Positions 43,084 through 52,348 of a stretch of DNA of 64,000 bases are shown piece after piece. The position numbers and the translations under genes were made by a program. The notes below the pieces were generated by a model that saw nothing but the letters and a program-made list of their open reading frames with translations, did no database searches and had not been told where the DNA came from. Numbering within the stretch: the first letter of the stretch is position 1; every line of letters starts with the position of its first letter. This DNA is from Erwinia sp. SLM-02 (GTDB taxonomy: Bacteria > Pseudomonadota > Gammaproteobacteria > Enterobacterales > Enterobacteriaceae). The stretch lies in assembly GCF_037450285.1 (NCBI RefSeq), contig NZ_JAQISN010000001.1, positions 2,294,001 to 2,358,000 on the forward strand, in the 5' to 3' direction.

Positions 43084-44136
43084 TTACGCTATGGTCACTT
43101 TCTTACTCAGATAAACGTCCTGTACCGAATTAATAAGCGCCACGCCGTCTTTCATTGATTTCTTGAAGGCTTTACGGCCAAGGATCAGCCCCATTCCTCC
43201 GGCGCGCTTATTAATCACGGCGGTACGAACGGATTCCGCGATATCGGTATCCCCCGCCGCGGCACCGCCGGAGTTAATCATTCCGGCCCGACCCATATAG
43301 CAGTTAGCCAGCTGGTAGCGCACCAGATCGATCGGGTTATCGGTCGTCAGTTTGGTGTAAACCCGCTCGTCGGTATGGCCAAAGTTCACCGCCTTGTAGC
43401 CGCCGTTATTCTCCGCCATTTTCTGCTTAACGATATCGGCACCGATGGTCGCCGCCAGATGGTTCGCCTGGCCGGTGAGATCCGCGCTGGCGTGATAGTC
43501 CACGCCGTCTTTTTTGAAGTCGTTGTTGCGCAGGTAGGCCCACAGTACGGTCACCAGCCCCAGTTCGTGCGCGCGTTCAAACGCCACCGAGATCTCCTCA
43601 ATCTGCCGGCGCGACTGTTCGGAACCGAAATAGATGGTCGCGCCCACGGCCACGGCGCCGAGGTTAAAGGCCTGCTCTACGCTGGCATACAGGGTTTGAT
43701 CGTACTGGGTGGGGTAACTGAGGGTTTCGTTATGGTTGAGCTTAACCATAAACGGAATGCGGTGTGCGTAGCGGCGGGATACGGAGGCCAGCACGCCGTA
43801 GGTGGAGGCAACGCAGTTGCAGCCCGCTTCGATCGCCAGCTCGACGATGTTTTTCGGGTCGAAGTACAGCGGGTTGGCGGCAAACGAAGCGCCGGCCGAG
43901 TGCTCAACGCCCTGGTCAACCGGCAGGATAGAGAGGTAACCCGTCCCGGCTAAACGACCGGTGTTATACAGGGTTTGCATATTGCGTAGGACCGCCGGGG
44001 GACGGTTATTATCTACCATCACCCGGTCAACATAGTCCGATCCCGGAAGATAGAGGCTGTCTGCTGGAATAGTCATGCAGCGATGTTGCAAAAGAGAATC
44101 TGCTTCTTTGCCCAATAACTGTACGATGTCCGTCAT
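43084..44136 (-). CDS. fbaB: Class I fructose-bisphosphate aldolase
   Basis: A 350-residue Schiff-base aldolase of the DhnA/FbaB type, the same length as E. coli FbaB. It cleaves fructose-1,6-bisphosphate in glycolysis and gluconeogenesis. Landmarks are ILPVDQGVEHSAGASFAANPLYFDP, NLGAVAVGATIYFGSEQSRRQ, TVLWAYLRNNDFKKDGVDYHASADLTGQANHLAATIGADIVKQK (catalytic lysine region) and GLILGRKAFKKSMKDGVALINSVQDVYL. ATG at 44136 with AGGAG upstream. A bulged GGGCCAC.CTG/CAGGTGGCCC hairpin lies at about 44160-44192 in its leader, downstream of thiD. Confidence 0.95.
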   Translation of the reverse strand: MTDIVQLLGKEADSLLQHRCMTIPADSLYLPGSDYVDRVMVDNNRPPAVLRNMQTLYNTGRLAGTGYLSILPVDQGVEHSAGASFAANPLYFDPKNIVELAIEAGCNCVASTYGVLASVSRRYAHRIPFMVKLNHNETLSYPTQYDQTLYASVEQAFNLGAVAVGATIYFGSEQSRRQIEEISVAFERAHELGLVTVLWAYLRNNDFKKDGVDYHASADLTGQANHLAATIGADIVKQKMAENNGGYKAVNFGHTDERVYTKLTTDNPIDLVRYQLANCYMGRAGMINSGGAAAGDTDIAESVRTAVINKRAGGMGLILGRKAFKKSMKDGVALINSVQDVYLSKKVTIA

Positions 44137-44314
44137 GATAACTCCTGTCAAAGGTTGGGAGGGCCACGACCTGTACAACGGTCAGGTGGCCCGCTGTTCA
44201 GAAATGCGACTTATTTCTGACCTCAACAGGGTGGACCTAATCCTTTAACCAGGCAAATTGCTGACTGGATTTTTCAGACGATTACGCACGAAAGAGCCTT
44301 TACCCTTAACGTCC

Positions 44315-45115
44315 TTACCACCATTTGTGGAAGTGATGCACCGGACCAATTCCCTGCCCCACCTCCAGCGAATCCGCCTGCTCCAGCGCACCCTGCAGCC
44401 AGGTTTTCGCCGCCTGCACGGTTGCCACCCAGTTATCGTGGCGAGGACGCAGCGCAGCCAGTGCCGCAGAGAGCGTGCAGCCCGTGCCGTGGGTATGACG
44501 GGTATTCACGCGCGGCGCGGTGAATCGCTGCTCCAGCTCGCGGGTGAACAGCCAGTCCGGGCTTTCTGTATCGCTGAGGTGGCCACCCTTCATCAGCACC
44601 GCCTGGCATCCCATGGCCAGCAGTTCCCTGCCCTGCTCGCGCATTTCCTGCTCGTTGCGGGCCATCGCACAGTCCAGCAGCGCGGCGGCCTCCGGCAGAT
44701 TCGGGGTGATAATGGAGACCTGCGGCAGCAGACGCTCGCGCAGCGTGGCAACCGCCCGTTCGGAGAGCAGCGGATCCCCACTTTTCGCCAGCATCACCGT
44801 ATCAAGCACGACCCACGGCGCGGTGGCAGCCCTGAGACGATCGGCCACCACCTCCACCACGTCGGACTCTGCCAGCATGCCGATCTTGATGGCATCGATA
44901 CGGACATCCGAAAGTACCGAGTCCAGCTGCGCACCGACGAAATCCGGCTCGATGCGGTATACCGACTGCACGCCCTGGGTATTCTGCGCAACCAGCGCCG
45001 TAATCACGCTGGTGCCGTAAGCCCCCAGCGCCGAGAACGCTTTCAGATCCGCCTGGATACCCGCTCCGCCGCTGGGATCGGTACCGGCGATGGTCAGTGC
45101 ATTAATTCGTTTCAT
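44315..45115 (-). CDS. thiD: Hydroxymethylpyrimidine / phosphomethylpyrimidine kinase
   Basis: A 266-residue PfkB-fold kinase (E. coli 266) acting twice on HMP to give HMP-PP for thiamine synthesis. MKRINALTIAGTDPSGGAGIQADLKAFSALGAYG is the classic start. WVVLDTVMLAKSGDPLL and NTRHTHGTGCTLSAALAALRP (anion hole and catalytic Asp/Cys region) follow. It overlaps the thiM stop (ATGA), so the pair is translationally coupled and shares the riboswitch. Confidence 0.96.
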   Translation of the reverse strand: MKRINALTIAGTDPSGGAGIQADLKAFSALGAYGTSVITALVAQNTQGVQSVYRIEPDFVGAQLDSVLSDVRIDAIKIGMLAESDVVEVVADRLRAATAPWVVLDTVMLAKSGDPLLSERAVATLRERLLPQVSIITPNLPEAAALLDCAMARNEQEMREQGRELLAMGCQAVLMKGGHLSDTESPDWLFTRELEQRFTAPRVNTRHTHGTGCTLSAALAALRPRHDNWVATVQAAKTWLQGALEQADSLEVGQGIGPVHHFHKWW

Positions 45116-45903
45116 GCCAGTTCCTCCGGCGTCAGTAGATAAAGCGCATCCAGGAAGGCGGGAATAAAACTCCCCGGTCCTGCTGCGATCGCGGCGGCAC
45201 GCTCGCCGGCCAGCGATACCACGCGGCAGGCGCTGGCAACGTGCATTAAACGGTCGCCGGGCAGCGAGGCAAAGCCAGCCACCACCGCCGACAGCGCACA
45301 GCCGGTACCGACCACGCGAGTCATCAAAGGTGAACCGCCGCTGACGCTGAGGATGCGCTGACCGTCGGTAACGAAGTCCACTTCTCCGGTCACCGCGACC
45401 ACCGCCCCGCTCTGCAAAGCAAGTTTTTGTGCAGCCTGAATCGCGGCATCGGACTGATGCTGCGAGTCCACACCGCGACCGGATACCGCTTCCTGCGCCA
45501 GCGCCATGATCTCTGAGGCGTTGCCGCGAATGGCGGCAGGCTTGTGGCTCAGCAGCTGATGGCAGAACCCGGTGCGGAACGCTAACGCACCGACCGCCAC
45601 CGGGTCCAGCGACCAGCTGCGCCCGGCAGCATTGGCCGACTCGACCGCCGCCAGCATGGCTTCACTACGCGAGCGGGTTAGCGTACCGACGTTGACCAGC
45701 AGCGCGCTGGCTACCGCACTGAACTGTGCGGCCTCTTCGGCATCGATCACCATTGCCGGGGAAGCCCCCAGCGCCAGCAGCACGTTGGCCGTAAAGGTCT
45801 GCACCACATCATTGGTCATACAGTGAATAAGGGGGGATTGCTGGCGGAACAGCGCCAGAGAGTGCGCCACATCGTGGTGGCTGAGGGGAATGGGTTGGAT
45901 CAT
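45112..45903 (-). CDS. thiM: Hydroxyethylthiazole kinase
   Basis: A 263-residue ribokinase-like enzyme (E. coli 262) that salvages thiazole. It has the motifs SPLIHCMTNDVVQTFTANVLLALGASPAMV, LDPVAVGAL, IRGNASEIMALA and VVGTGCALSAVVAGF. ATG at 45903 is preceded by GGGAG. The frame is open upstream to 46029 through the riboswitch, which is an artefact. First gene of thiM-thiD. Confidence 0.95.
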   Translation of the reverse strand: MIQPIPLSHHDVAHSLALFRQQSPLIHCMTNDVVQTFTANVLLALGASPAMVIDAEEAAQFSAVASALLVNVGTLTRSRSEAMLAAVESANAAGRSWSLDPVAVGALAFRTGFCHQLLSHKPAAIRGNASEIMALAQEAVSGRGVDSQHQSDAAIQAAQKLALQSGAVVAVTGEVDFVTDGQRILSVSGGSPLMTRVVGTGCALSAVVAGFASLPGDRLMHVASACRVVSLAGERAAAIAAGPGSFIPAFLDALYLLTPEELA

Positions 45904-45932
45904 CGTTACTCCCAACCGGCGATCAAGAAGGC

Positions 45933-46037
45933 GATGCCGGTCGGGCATCTGACTTCCCTCCGCTGGCATTATCCAGTTCAGGTTATGCGGGTTTTTCTCA
46001 GCCGGATCCTGGTAAAACAGGACGGGCACCCCGAGTC
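45933..46037 (-). promoter_or_regulatory. TPP riboswitch (THI element) with expression-platform hairpin
   Basis: On the minus strand the aptamer runs from 46037 to about 45952. It shows CTCGGGGTGCCC at the P1 side, GGCTGAGA (the CUGAGA pyrimidine-binding motif), then AACCTGAACTGGATAATGCC and AGCGGAGGGAAG. A GATGCC-cgacc-GGCATC hairpin follows at 45933-45949, just before the thiM ribosome site, and is the likely expression platform. TPP binding should reduce thiM-thiD expression. Confidence 0.95.
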
Positions 46038-46132
46038 ATTGATAAATTTTGAGATTACATTCGGTTAAAAACTGAAGACAGGATAAAGGCGAGACCGAGT
46101 TTTGTAAACAATCAAATTCAAAACTCAACGTG

Positions 46133-46354
46133 ATGAAAATAAATAACTTAAATATATACAATCTCAACATCGGTGATATAGCACGGTTCAATCCCGGGTA
46201 TGAACTACAACGAAACGGAATGGTATTTGAAAATAATTTAGGATCCAATAACCATCCTAGTGTGGACAGTCACTCTCTGGATCATCAAACACACGTAGAC
46301 CAAAAAAAAGTGGTTAATAAAGAGAGCAATATCCCCTCAACGTCACTAAATTGA
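46133..46354 (+). CDS. Small hypothetical protein
   Basis: A 73-residue ORF, rich in Asn and Ser, hydrophilic and without a membrane helix or cysteine (MKINNLNIYNLNIGDIARF...). No clear Shine-Dalgarno. It starts about 95 bases from the riboswitch on the opposite strand, at the edge of the AT-rich island. I do not recognise it. The composition recalls secreted-protein N-termini, but there is no hrp box upstream and no partner gene. It may be a remnant or chance ORF. Confidence 0.3.
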   Translation: MKINNLNIYNLNIGDIARFNPGYELQRNGMVFENNLGSNNHPSVDSHSLDHQTHVDQKKVVNKESNIPSTSLN

Positions 46355-46527
46355 GATTGATACGTGGCTACGACCTTTCTGGCGACAGCTACAAAATATC
46401 CATATAAGAAATAGTTAGAAAAACTTGCATCAGCGAAATACAGAAAAAATAAACTGTATTTACCTATTTTTCAATCCATCTAAAAATACATATAAATGTA
46501 GAAACAATGGTATATTGGAGAGAATAG

Positions 46528-46803
46528 TCAGACTGTGAGATTGAGTAGCTTCTGACTTTCCCCTACTACAGATAATAGTTTGAAGAATAGAAAATCAAAA
46601 ATAAAAATGGATATAAACCGTAAACGTCCTAAATGCGTCCCTATTGCATAGAAGAATAAAACAACATAACTCTTAGAATGAGTCAGCAGTTTAGGGACAT
46701 TCAACCATACATGGTTATTCTTAACGCCAAGCATATAAAAAAACATTGTTGGTATAGCTATGATTATGAATAGCAGTATGACACCTTTAAATTTACTCAA
46801 CAT
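46528..46803 (-). CDS. Small hypothetical membrane protein
   Basis: A 91-residue ORF with a strongly hydrophobic N-terminal segment (ILLFIIIAIPTMFFYMLG, about 9-26) and further hydrophobic runs at about 47-56 and 64-76. No clear ribosome site. It lies downstream of the last exopolysaccharide gene on the same strand, but 400 bases away. It may be a decayed piece of a membrane protein; I cannot name a family. Confidence 0.35.
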   Translation of the reverse strand: MLSKFKGVILLFIIIAIPTMFFYMLGVKNNHVWLNVPKLLTHSKSYVVLFFYAIGTHLGRLRFISIFIFDFLFFKLLSVVGESQKLLNLTV

Positions 46804-47212
46804 GAATTTGTTAAGTATACATTTAATTTAGAGGCGTTGAAATTGGAAGCTGAAATCATGAAAAAATAGCGTTCCACTCTAGCGAAAAAACATTTTAATA
46901 CGTGACCAATAACTAAGTTGTCAGATGAAAATGGATTGTAATCAATAGAAACGATGAAAAAACGTCGGCATTCCTTTCAAAAAAGGAATATGCGGTATTT
47001 TTCTTGTGCGAGAGAAAGTTGCTACTTCTGAAGAACTTATAAATAGTCAGCTTATCTTTCAACAGGGTGTTGATCACGCAGCCAGCAATACTACAATAAA
47101 CTTGCACATCAGAGTATTATACCCCTCCCCAATTAAATTATTGTCATTCCAAGTAATCGCCTGGGAAAACCAAGGCGATCACATTAGAGACAATAAACGA
47201 ATTTATCAGTGA
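46804..47212. other. AT-rich non-coding end of the exopolysaccharide locus
   Basis: No convincing gene. Two hairpins stand out: ATCGCCT..AGGCGAT at about 47157-47179, just past the last GT stop, and ATTCCTTT/AAAGGAAT at about 46969-46989. The second is followed after eight bases by T-rich runs on both strands. Either may end the minus-strand operon. Confidence 0.45.
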
Positions 47213-48202
47213 CTAAGCTTTGAATTTTCTAAATCCAAAATTCAGAACACGATAAACAAAGAAATTTAGAGATGCAATTTTAGTGAGAAAATTTCCATTT
47301 CTTGACAAAATTAAATTATATTCACTAAGAGTAGTATCACTAAATATCACTTGACTGTTCCTTTTTATCAAAATGATATTAAGGATATTGCTAATAATTC
47401 TGCCTCGCAAATTTCTTTTGGTCACTTCATTTTCATTAGCCGAAAGTAGAGATTCTAAAGATTCAATACTTTTCAAATAACCAATAACATTTTTCTCAGA
47501 ACGTGCAGATTGCATGATTGAACCAGCACGCACCCTTCGCAGGAAAAAAACTTGATCGGTTACAACAATTTTACCTGCAACGAAAAATAGCCGCGGCGTA
47601 AACTCTTCATCTTCATGAATAATTGGCTTGAATTTCAATCCGTGTTTCACTTGCAATTGTCTTTTATAGATGTAAAGCCATGCATTAGGATAAAAAGCTT
47701 CTTTAACAGAAAGTTCATTAAAAGCGTCTTCACCACTTTCGTAGACAGTTTCAGCCCCTCTACGATAATGAGGGAGCCATGCACTATCTGCATGGTTGTT
47801 GTCGACAATATCATCAGGAAACGATTCAGCTGAAAACGCAAATATGTCAATATCTGAATTTAGTCTTAACGCTTTATAAAAATTCTCAATCAAATTATTT
47901 TCAATCAAATCATCCGAATCGAAGTAATAGATGTAATCGCCAGTTGCGGCATTTGTGCCGACATTTCTCGCTTCACCTAACCCCTGGTTTTCAGTACGTA
48001 TGATTTTAACAAATTCTAAATCAGAATAGTGATTTTTTACAAGCTCACCTGAACCATCTGTTGAACCATCATCAACAATGATGACCTCGTAGGGTTTAAT
48101 GGTTTGGTTAATAACTGAATCAACTGCTTTTATTACATATTTACTGACATTATAAACAGGAATTACTACTGATAACATTGGCAATGATTCATTGTCGGTC
48201 AT
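47213..48202 (-). CDS. Family 2 glycosyltransferase (exopolysaccharide)
   Basis: A 329-residue GT-A transferase. LSVVIPVYNVSKYVIKAVDSVINQTIKPYEVIIVDDGSTDGSG is the nucleotide-sugar-binding start and GDYIYYFDSDDLIENN holds the DxD metal motif. It resembles Erwinia Ams/Wce and colanic Wca GT2 enzymes in general, but donor and linkage cannot be told. Last gene of the minus-strand locus, overlapping the pyruvyltransferase-like gene by four bases (ATGA). Low GC. Confidence 0.85.
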   Translation of the reverse strand: MTDNESLPMLSVVIPVYNVSKYVIKAVDSVINQTIKPYEVIIVDDGSTDGSGELVKNHYSDLEFVKIIRTENQGLGEARNVGTNAATGDYIYYFDSDDLIENNLIENFYKALRLNSDIDIFAFSAESFPDDIVDNNHADSAWLPHYRRGAETVYESGEDAFNELSVKEAFYPNAWLYIYKRQLQVKHGLKFKPIIHEDEEFTPRLFFVAGKIVVTDQVFFLRRVRAGSIMQSARSEKNVIGYLKSIESLESLLSANENEVTKRNLRGRIISNILNIILIKRNSQVIFSDTTLSEYNLILSRNGNFLTKIASLNFFVYRVLNFGFRKFKA

Positions 48203-49155
48203 AATTTAATTAACTCACAATCCGGAACAAATTGAGTCCAAGCATCATAGTACGTTGAGTTCTTCCCATATGAATTGTCTAACAGCTTGGTTTTAACACC
48301 TAACAGGCAGCATAAAATATGTCCATGCATACGAGAAGTAACAACAACATCATAGGACATGAAATACTCATTTACACGCTCAACCAGTTTATCGGTATAA
48401 CTTCCCCATAAAGCTGTTACTGGTAGCACGCCACTTGACAAGAGTCTGTTGACTTTCTCTAAATTGAGAAGAATGCGTACGTAATTTCTATCTTTATTCG
48501 TGCAGATGTCTTTCCAATCTTCATACTTAGAGGCATCAGGTTTGCCTTCAAGTGCGCTTAAATTTGTTTCTTCTATATCTTTCCTGATCATCCATAATGT
48601 ATTACCTTTGATATTTTCCTTTTTCTGCTTAGGGAAAACGTTCCACAAGGAATGGGCCATATCAGGACATAAGATAACATTTTCACAAAAGTGTTCTTTC
48701 AAAATTTCTTGACTGCGCGTATCACGACAGAAAATAGTCAGGTTTTTATGCTGACGGATAATTTCCGCAGATTTTTTTAACTCATCATCGCTTTTAAAAT
48801 GTACAGTCTGTGGTAAATAAACAATTTTATGATTAGGGAAGTCAGTGACCACTTTTTCTCTTAAGCGTTGATGATGCGGATATAAATCACCAAAGTTACC
48901 GCCACCATGCATTAATATGATAACATCTTTCGGTAGGTTTCTGTTTTCCTGTAGATATTTAATACTACCCTGATCGGTACGACGGGCTAATACCTTATAT
49001 TGTCTTTCCTTGAAAAACTGCTCAGTACCCTTGTAAATTAATAAGTCTCCAACATTTAAATGGAGAGGAATATCCAAATAAACAACTTTGCTTCCATGTG
49101 GAACAACATCATCAATAACAGATAAATTATTCTTTAAGACATTCATATGGTGCAT
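48199..49155 (-). CDS. Polysaccharide pyruvyltransferase family protein (AmsJ-like)
   Basis: A 318-residue protein with pyruvyltransferase-family landmarks LHLNVGDLLIYKGTEQFF, VIILMHGGGNFGDLYPHHQRLREKVV, IVYLPQTVHF, FCRDTRSQEIL and TSRMHGHILCCLLGVKTKLLDNSYGKNSTYYDAW. It would add a pyruvate ketal to a sugar, giving acidic polymer as in amylovoran and stewartan. ATG at 49155, or at 49146 (MNVLKNN); neither has a strong ribosome site. It lies between wzxC and the last GT2. Confidence 0.85.
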   Translation of the reverse strand: MHHMNVLKNNLSVIDDVVPHGSKVVYLDIPLHLNVGDLLIYKGTEQFFKERQYKVLARRTDQGSIKYLQENRNLPKDVIILMHGGGNFGDLYPHHQRLREKVVTDFPNHKIVYLPQTVHFKSDDELKKSAEIIRQHKNLTIFCRDTRSQEILKEHFCENVILCPDMAHSLWNVFPKQKKENIKGNTLWMIRKDIEETNLSALEGKPDASKYEDWKDICTNKDRNYVRILLNLEKVNRLLSSGVLPVTALWGSYTDKLVERVNEYFMSYDVVVTSRMHGHILCCLLGVKTKLLDNSYGKNSTYYDAWTQFVPDCELIKL

Positions 49156-49162
49156 GGCAGTT

Positions 49163-50638
49163 TTACGCTCTCAAAAGTCGACGAAGTTTTTGGTTTTTGA
49201 AGATTTGTCTTTTTAATTCGATTATAAACACATGGCGGCTAAATAATAAAGTCAATAAGAACACCAGCACGCCAGTTATAATCTGCAGCACTAAAGCAGC
49301 AGTTATAGGTAGACTTGCCGGCAAATACCTCCCTACGAGATAGGTTATTAAAATCATTGGTAAAGTTAATTTCATTGGCAACCAAATACTCGTAATATAA
49401 GCTCGATAACTTGAACCCAAAACTGGCTTAACCAGGATAAAGTAACTCAAGAAAGTGTTAAGCACTTGCACTGCTAAAAATCCTAAAGCGGCTCCAACTC
49501 CTCCACCAAAATGTGCGCCTAACCAGATTGATGGGGCAAATAAAAATAATTTAAATATATTAAATCTGAAACTAATATCTATGCGTGCTTTTGCCATCAA
49601 TAGAGAACCAATGGGATTACCTATTGAACGCAATAAGCCAACGATGCAAAGAACCTGAAGAATTGGAGTAATAAATATCCATTTTTCGCCAAAAACAAGA
49701 ACTACAAAATTCTCGGCAACAACCATTAAACCTAACAACGCAGGGAAATTAAGCAACCCGACAAGAGATAGTAGTTTATAGAATATATCTTTCAGTTTTT
49801 CTTTATCATCCTGAATTTTTGAAAAAGCAGGAAACAATACGCGAGTTATAATTGGATTAAGTCTGGTAGGAGGAATAACTGCCACATTGAAGGCTAAATT
49901 ATACCCGCCGGCCATAACAGCCCCAAGACTCCGCGATAATATAAAAGTTGCAAGATTTGAGTTGAGTTGGTTAACTAAACTGTCAGCAGTCAGATACAGG
50001 CCGAATTTCAAATTTGATGCAACTGACTTTATTTTGAACACCATCGTAGGAGAATATTGCTTACGCCCTACATAGGAAAACAGAATTGTTCTAACTGTAG
50101 CTGCACTTAAATACCCCCACATTGCTGTAATTGCAAATGGATAGATATATGCAGATACCATTGTAACAATAAATCCGACTACTACAGATGCAGTTTCAAT
50201 GATTCCAATTTTAGAGAACTCTAATTCCTTTTGTAACAATGCCCTAAACTGTTGCCCATGAGGAATAATCAAAAATGCAAATGCAAGAGTCTCAATTAAT
50301 CGCTGCAGATCGGGCTGATTAAGTAAATCTGCAATATAATTGCTAAAAATAAAAGAAAGGGAGAAAACACTTAAACCGATAAGTATATTTATCCAATATA
50401 AGGTAGACAGCTCTATCTGTGTAATGTTTTTTCTCTGGATTATAGAGTTTGAAATACCAAAATCAGAAAGAGTGTCAGCAATAATAATTATCACCATCGC
50501 AATGGTAAGCAAACCAAACTGGTGTGGCTCTATAATATGAGCCAGTAGTGTTATCTGTAAAAAACTGATGCCGATATTTGCTACCGTAGAAATAGCGGAC
50601 CATTTTGCACCTTTTACAGTTTTATCTCTTAGGCTCAT
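49163..50638 (-). CDS. wzxC: Lipid-linked oligosaccharide flippase, WzxC-type (MOP superfamily)
   Basis: A 491-residue protein with 12 or more helices, collinear with E. coli colanic-acid WzxC (492). Recognisable blocks are MSLRDKTVKGAKWSAIST, HQFGLLTIAMVIIIIADTLSDFGISNSIIQRK, IPHGQQFRALLQKELEFSKIGIIE and LNPIITRVLFPAFSKIQDD. I chose ATG at 50638 over the longer frame to 50686 because it matches that start and has GAAGAAG upstream. It moves the repeat unit across the inner membrane. Confidence 0.92.
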   Translation of the reverse strand: MSLRDKTVKGAKWSAISTVANIGISFLQITLLAHIIEPHQFGLLTIAMVIIIIADTLSDFGISNSIIQRKNITQIELSTLYWINILIGLSVFSLSFIFSNYIADLLNQPDLQRLIETLAFAFLIIPHGQQFRALLQKELEFSKIGIIETASVVVGFIVTMVSAYIYPFAITAMWGYLSAATVRTILFSYVGRKQYSPTMVFKIKSVASNLKFGLYLTADSLVNQLNSNLATFILSRSLGAVMAGGYNLAFNVAVIPPTRLNPIITRVLFPAFSKIQDDKEKLKDIFYKLLSLVGLLNFPALLGLMVVAENFVVLVFGEKWIFITPILQVLCIVGLLRSIGNPIGSLLMAKARIDISFRFNIFKLFLFAPSIWLGAHFGGGVGAALGFLAVQVLNTFLSYFILVKPVLGSSYRAYITSIWLPMKLTLPMILITYLVGRYLPASLPITAALVLQIITGVLVFLLTLLFSRHVFIIELKRQIFKNQKLRRLLRA

Positions 50639-50719
50639 AACATTCTTCTTCAGGTAAAAAACAAAAATTATTAAATGCGCGAGCACCTAGAATGAATACC
50701 ACCTACTTTTAACATGGAA

Positions 50720-52117
50720 TTAATATGCAGCTTTATTTACAAAACCTTTAAAGAAGGTTAAGAAAATGATTTTTAAATCAAGCCAAATACTCCAACCCCG
50801 TATGTATATAAGGTCAAAATCAACTCGTTTCTGCATTTTATCTAATGTATCTGTCTCGCCCCGAAAACCATTGATTTGAGCAAGACCAGTAATTCCAGGC
50901 TTAACTTTGTGGCGAAGCATATACCCTTCAATTAAAGAACGATACTGCTCATTATGAGCAACAGCATGTGGTCTTGGCCCAACGACAGACATCTGCCCAA
51001 AAAGTACATTGAAAAACTGAGGTAATTCATCGAGAGAAGTATTGCGAAGAAACTTACCTAATTTAGTTACACGAGGATCATTTTGGGTTGCCTGAGTAAC
51101 CTTGGCGCCATTTTCCATGACTGACATCGTTCGGAATTTCCAGACCATGATAGGTTTACCATCCATTCCATAGCGAATTTGGCGAAAGATAATTGGCCCT
51201 GGAGAACTTACTTTAACGGCGCAGGCAATAATAACTAGTGGCAAAGAAATAAACAATAATATCACAGACGATACGATAATATCTTCTAATCTCTTAAAGA
51301 CCATATTAATACCGTTAAGCGGAGTATCAAACAATGGTACAACCGGAACCCCGTTAATTTCTTCTGTACGGGACTGAAGGATGTTGAAAGTGAAGACATC
51401 AGGTATCAGTAAAACAGAACAGGTAGTATCAGTTAAACGCCTTACAATATCTTTGATTTTAGCCTCATCTTTCATGCTCATTGCGATATAAATTCTATCT
51501 AACTTTCCTTCACGAGCATCATCAATCAGTTTCTCAAAATCACCTGCATAATTTATTTCACCAGAACCTTCAAAAGGTTTCTCGTCATATACACCGACTA
51601 CAACAAACCCCATCCAAGGTTCATCGATAAAGCTGGTGATTAGATTAATGCCGGCTGGCATTGTTCCAACAACGGCAACCCGGCGAGTATTATATCCCAT
51701 TTTACGCAGAATACCGGAGCCCACGCGGATCCCCATTCGGCACAGGAAGAAACCAGCAACAACAACTAAATACCATTGAATGAAAATTTTGAAACTCAGG
51801 TCGAAGTCGCTAAATAGAGAACTTAAACCTAAAGTCAAAAGTAAACTCAACGTCCAGTTTTTCGAAATTAATATCAATTCAGCTGAAGATTTAACGCCCC
51901 TCCAAGAACGATAGAAGTCCGTCATCCCACCTATCATTTGGAATACAACAAGAACAATGAGAGCAATTAACACGTGCTTATAATCGAAAGTTCTGTAATT
52001 GAATAATGCAACCGCATATAAACCGAGAAATATTATCGAGATATCAGAAAATCGCTGTACCATTGATATCAATGAGGCATTCGCATTAGAACGTGTACGA
52101 TGATGTAGAATTGTCAT
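50720..52117 (-). CDS. wcaJ: WcaJ, undecaprenyl-phosphate hexose-1-phosphate transferase
   Basis: A 465-residue polyisoprenyl-phosphate glycosyltransferase, nearly collinear with E. coli WcaJ (464). It has four N-terminal helices, a central CoA-binding-like domain (YNTRRVAVVGTMPAG) and the C-terminal catalytic domain with SSPGPIIFRQIRYGMDGKPIMVWKFRTM, the DELPQFFNVL motif, MSVVGPRPHAVAHNEQYR and VKPGITGLAQINGFRGETDT. It ends ...FFKGFVNKAAY as in WcaJ. WcaJ loads glucose-1-phosphate to start colanic-acid units; AmsG-type relatives load galactose. Here it lies in the middle of the locus next to wzxC, as in the colanic operon. Confidence 0.93.
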   Translation of the reverse strand: MTILHHRTRSNANASLISMVQRFSDISIIFLGLYAVALFNYRTFDYKHVLIALIVLVVFQMIGGMTDFYRSWRGVKSSAELILISKNWTLSLLLTLGLSSLFSDFDLSFKIFIQWYLVVVAGFFLCRMGIRVGSGILRKMGYNTRRVAVVGTMPAGINLITSFIDEPWMGFVVVGVYDEKPFEGSGEINYAGDFEKLIDDAREGKLDRIYIAMSMKDEAKIKDIVRRLTDTTCSVLLIPDVFTFNILQSRTEEINGVPVVPLFDTPLNGINMVFKRLEDIIVSSVILLFISLPLVIIACAVKVSSPGPIIFRQIRYGMDGKPIMVWKFRTMSVMENGAKVTQATQNDPRVTKLGKFLRNTSLDELPQFFNVLFGQMSVVGPRPHAVAHNEQYRSLIEGYMLRHKVKPGITGLAQINGFRGETDTLDKMQKRVDFDLIYIRGWSIWLDLKIIFLTFFKGFVNKAAY

Positions 52118-52348
52118 TCTATTTTCACTCTTGTTAGCTGTACGTCAACAACCTGAATTTAGGGCGTCAAGAAAGTTTTCATTGATAATTAAACAAAGAT
52201 TTCTTTCAACTAAAATAGGAATGCTAACGTAACAAATATTTGCTTCACCTGAAGAATATAACTATTAAGTTTAAGCATTCACTCACATCAACAATAGACC
52301 ACTAAATTTACGGCATCTTTTGAAGATGGTTAATTAAACATAACGTTA

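Noticed and set aside
46133..46354. Type III effector fragment
   Set aside because: The Asn-rich N-terminus is suggestive, but no hrp box, chaperone gene or recognisable effector domain is present.
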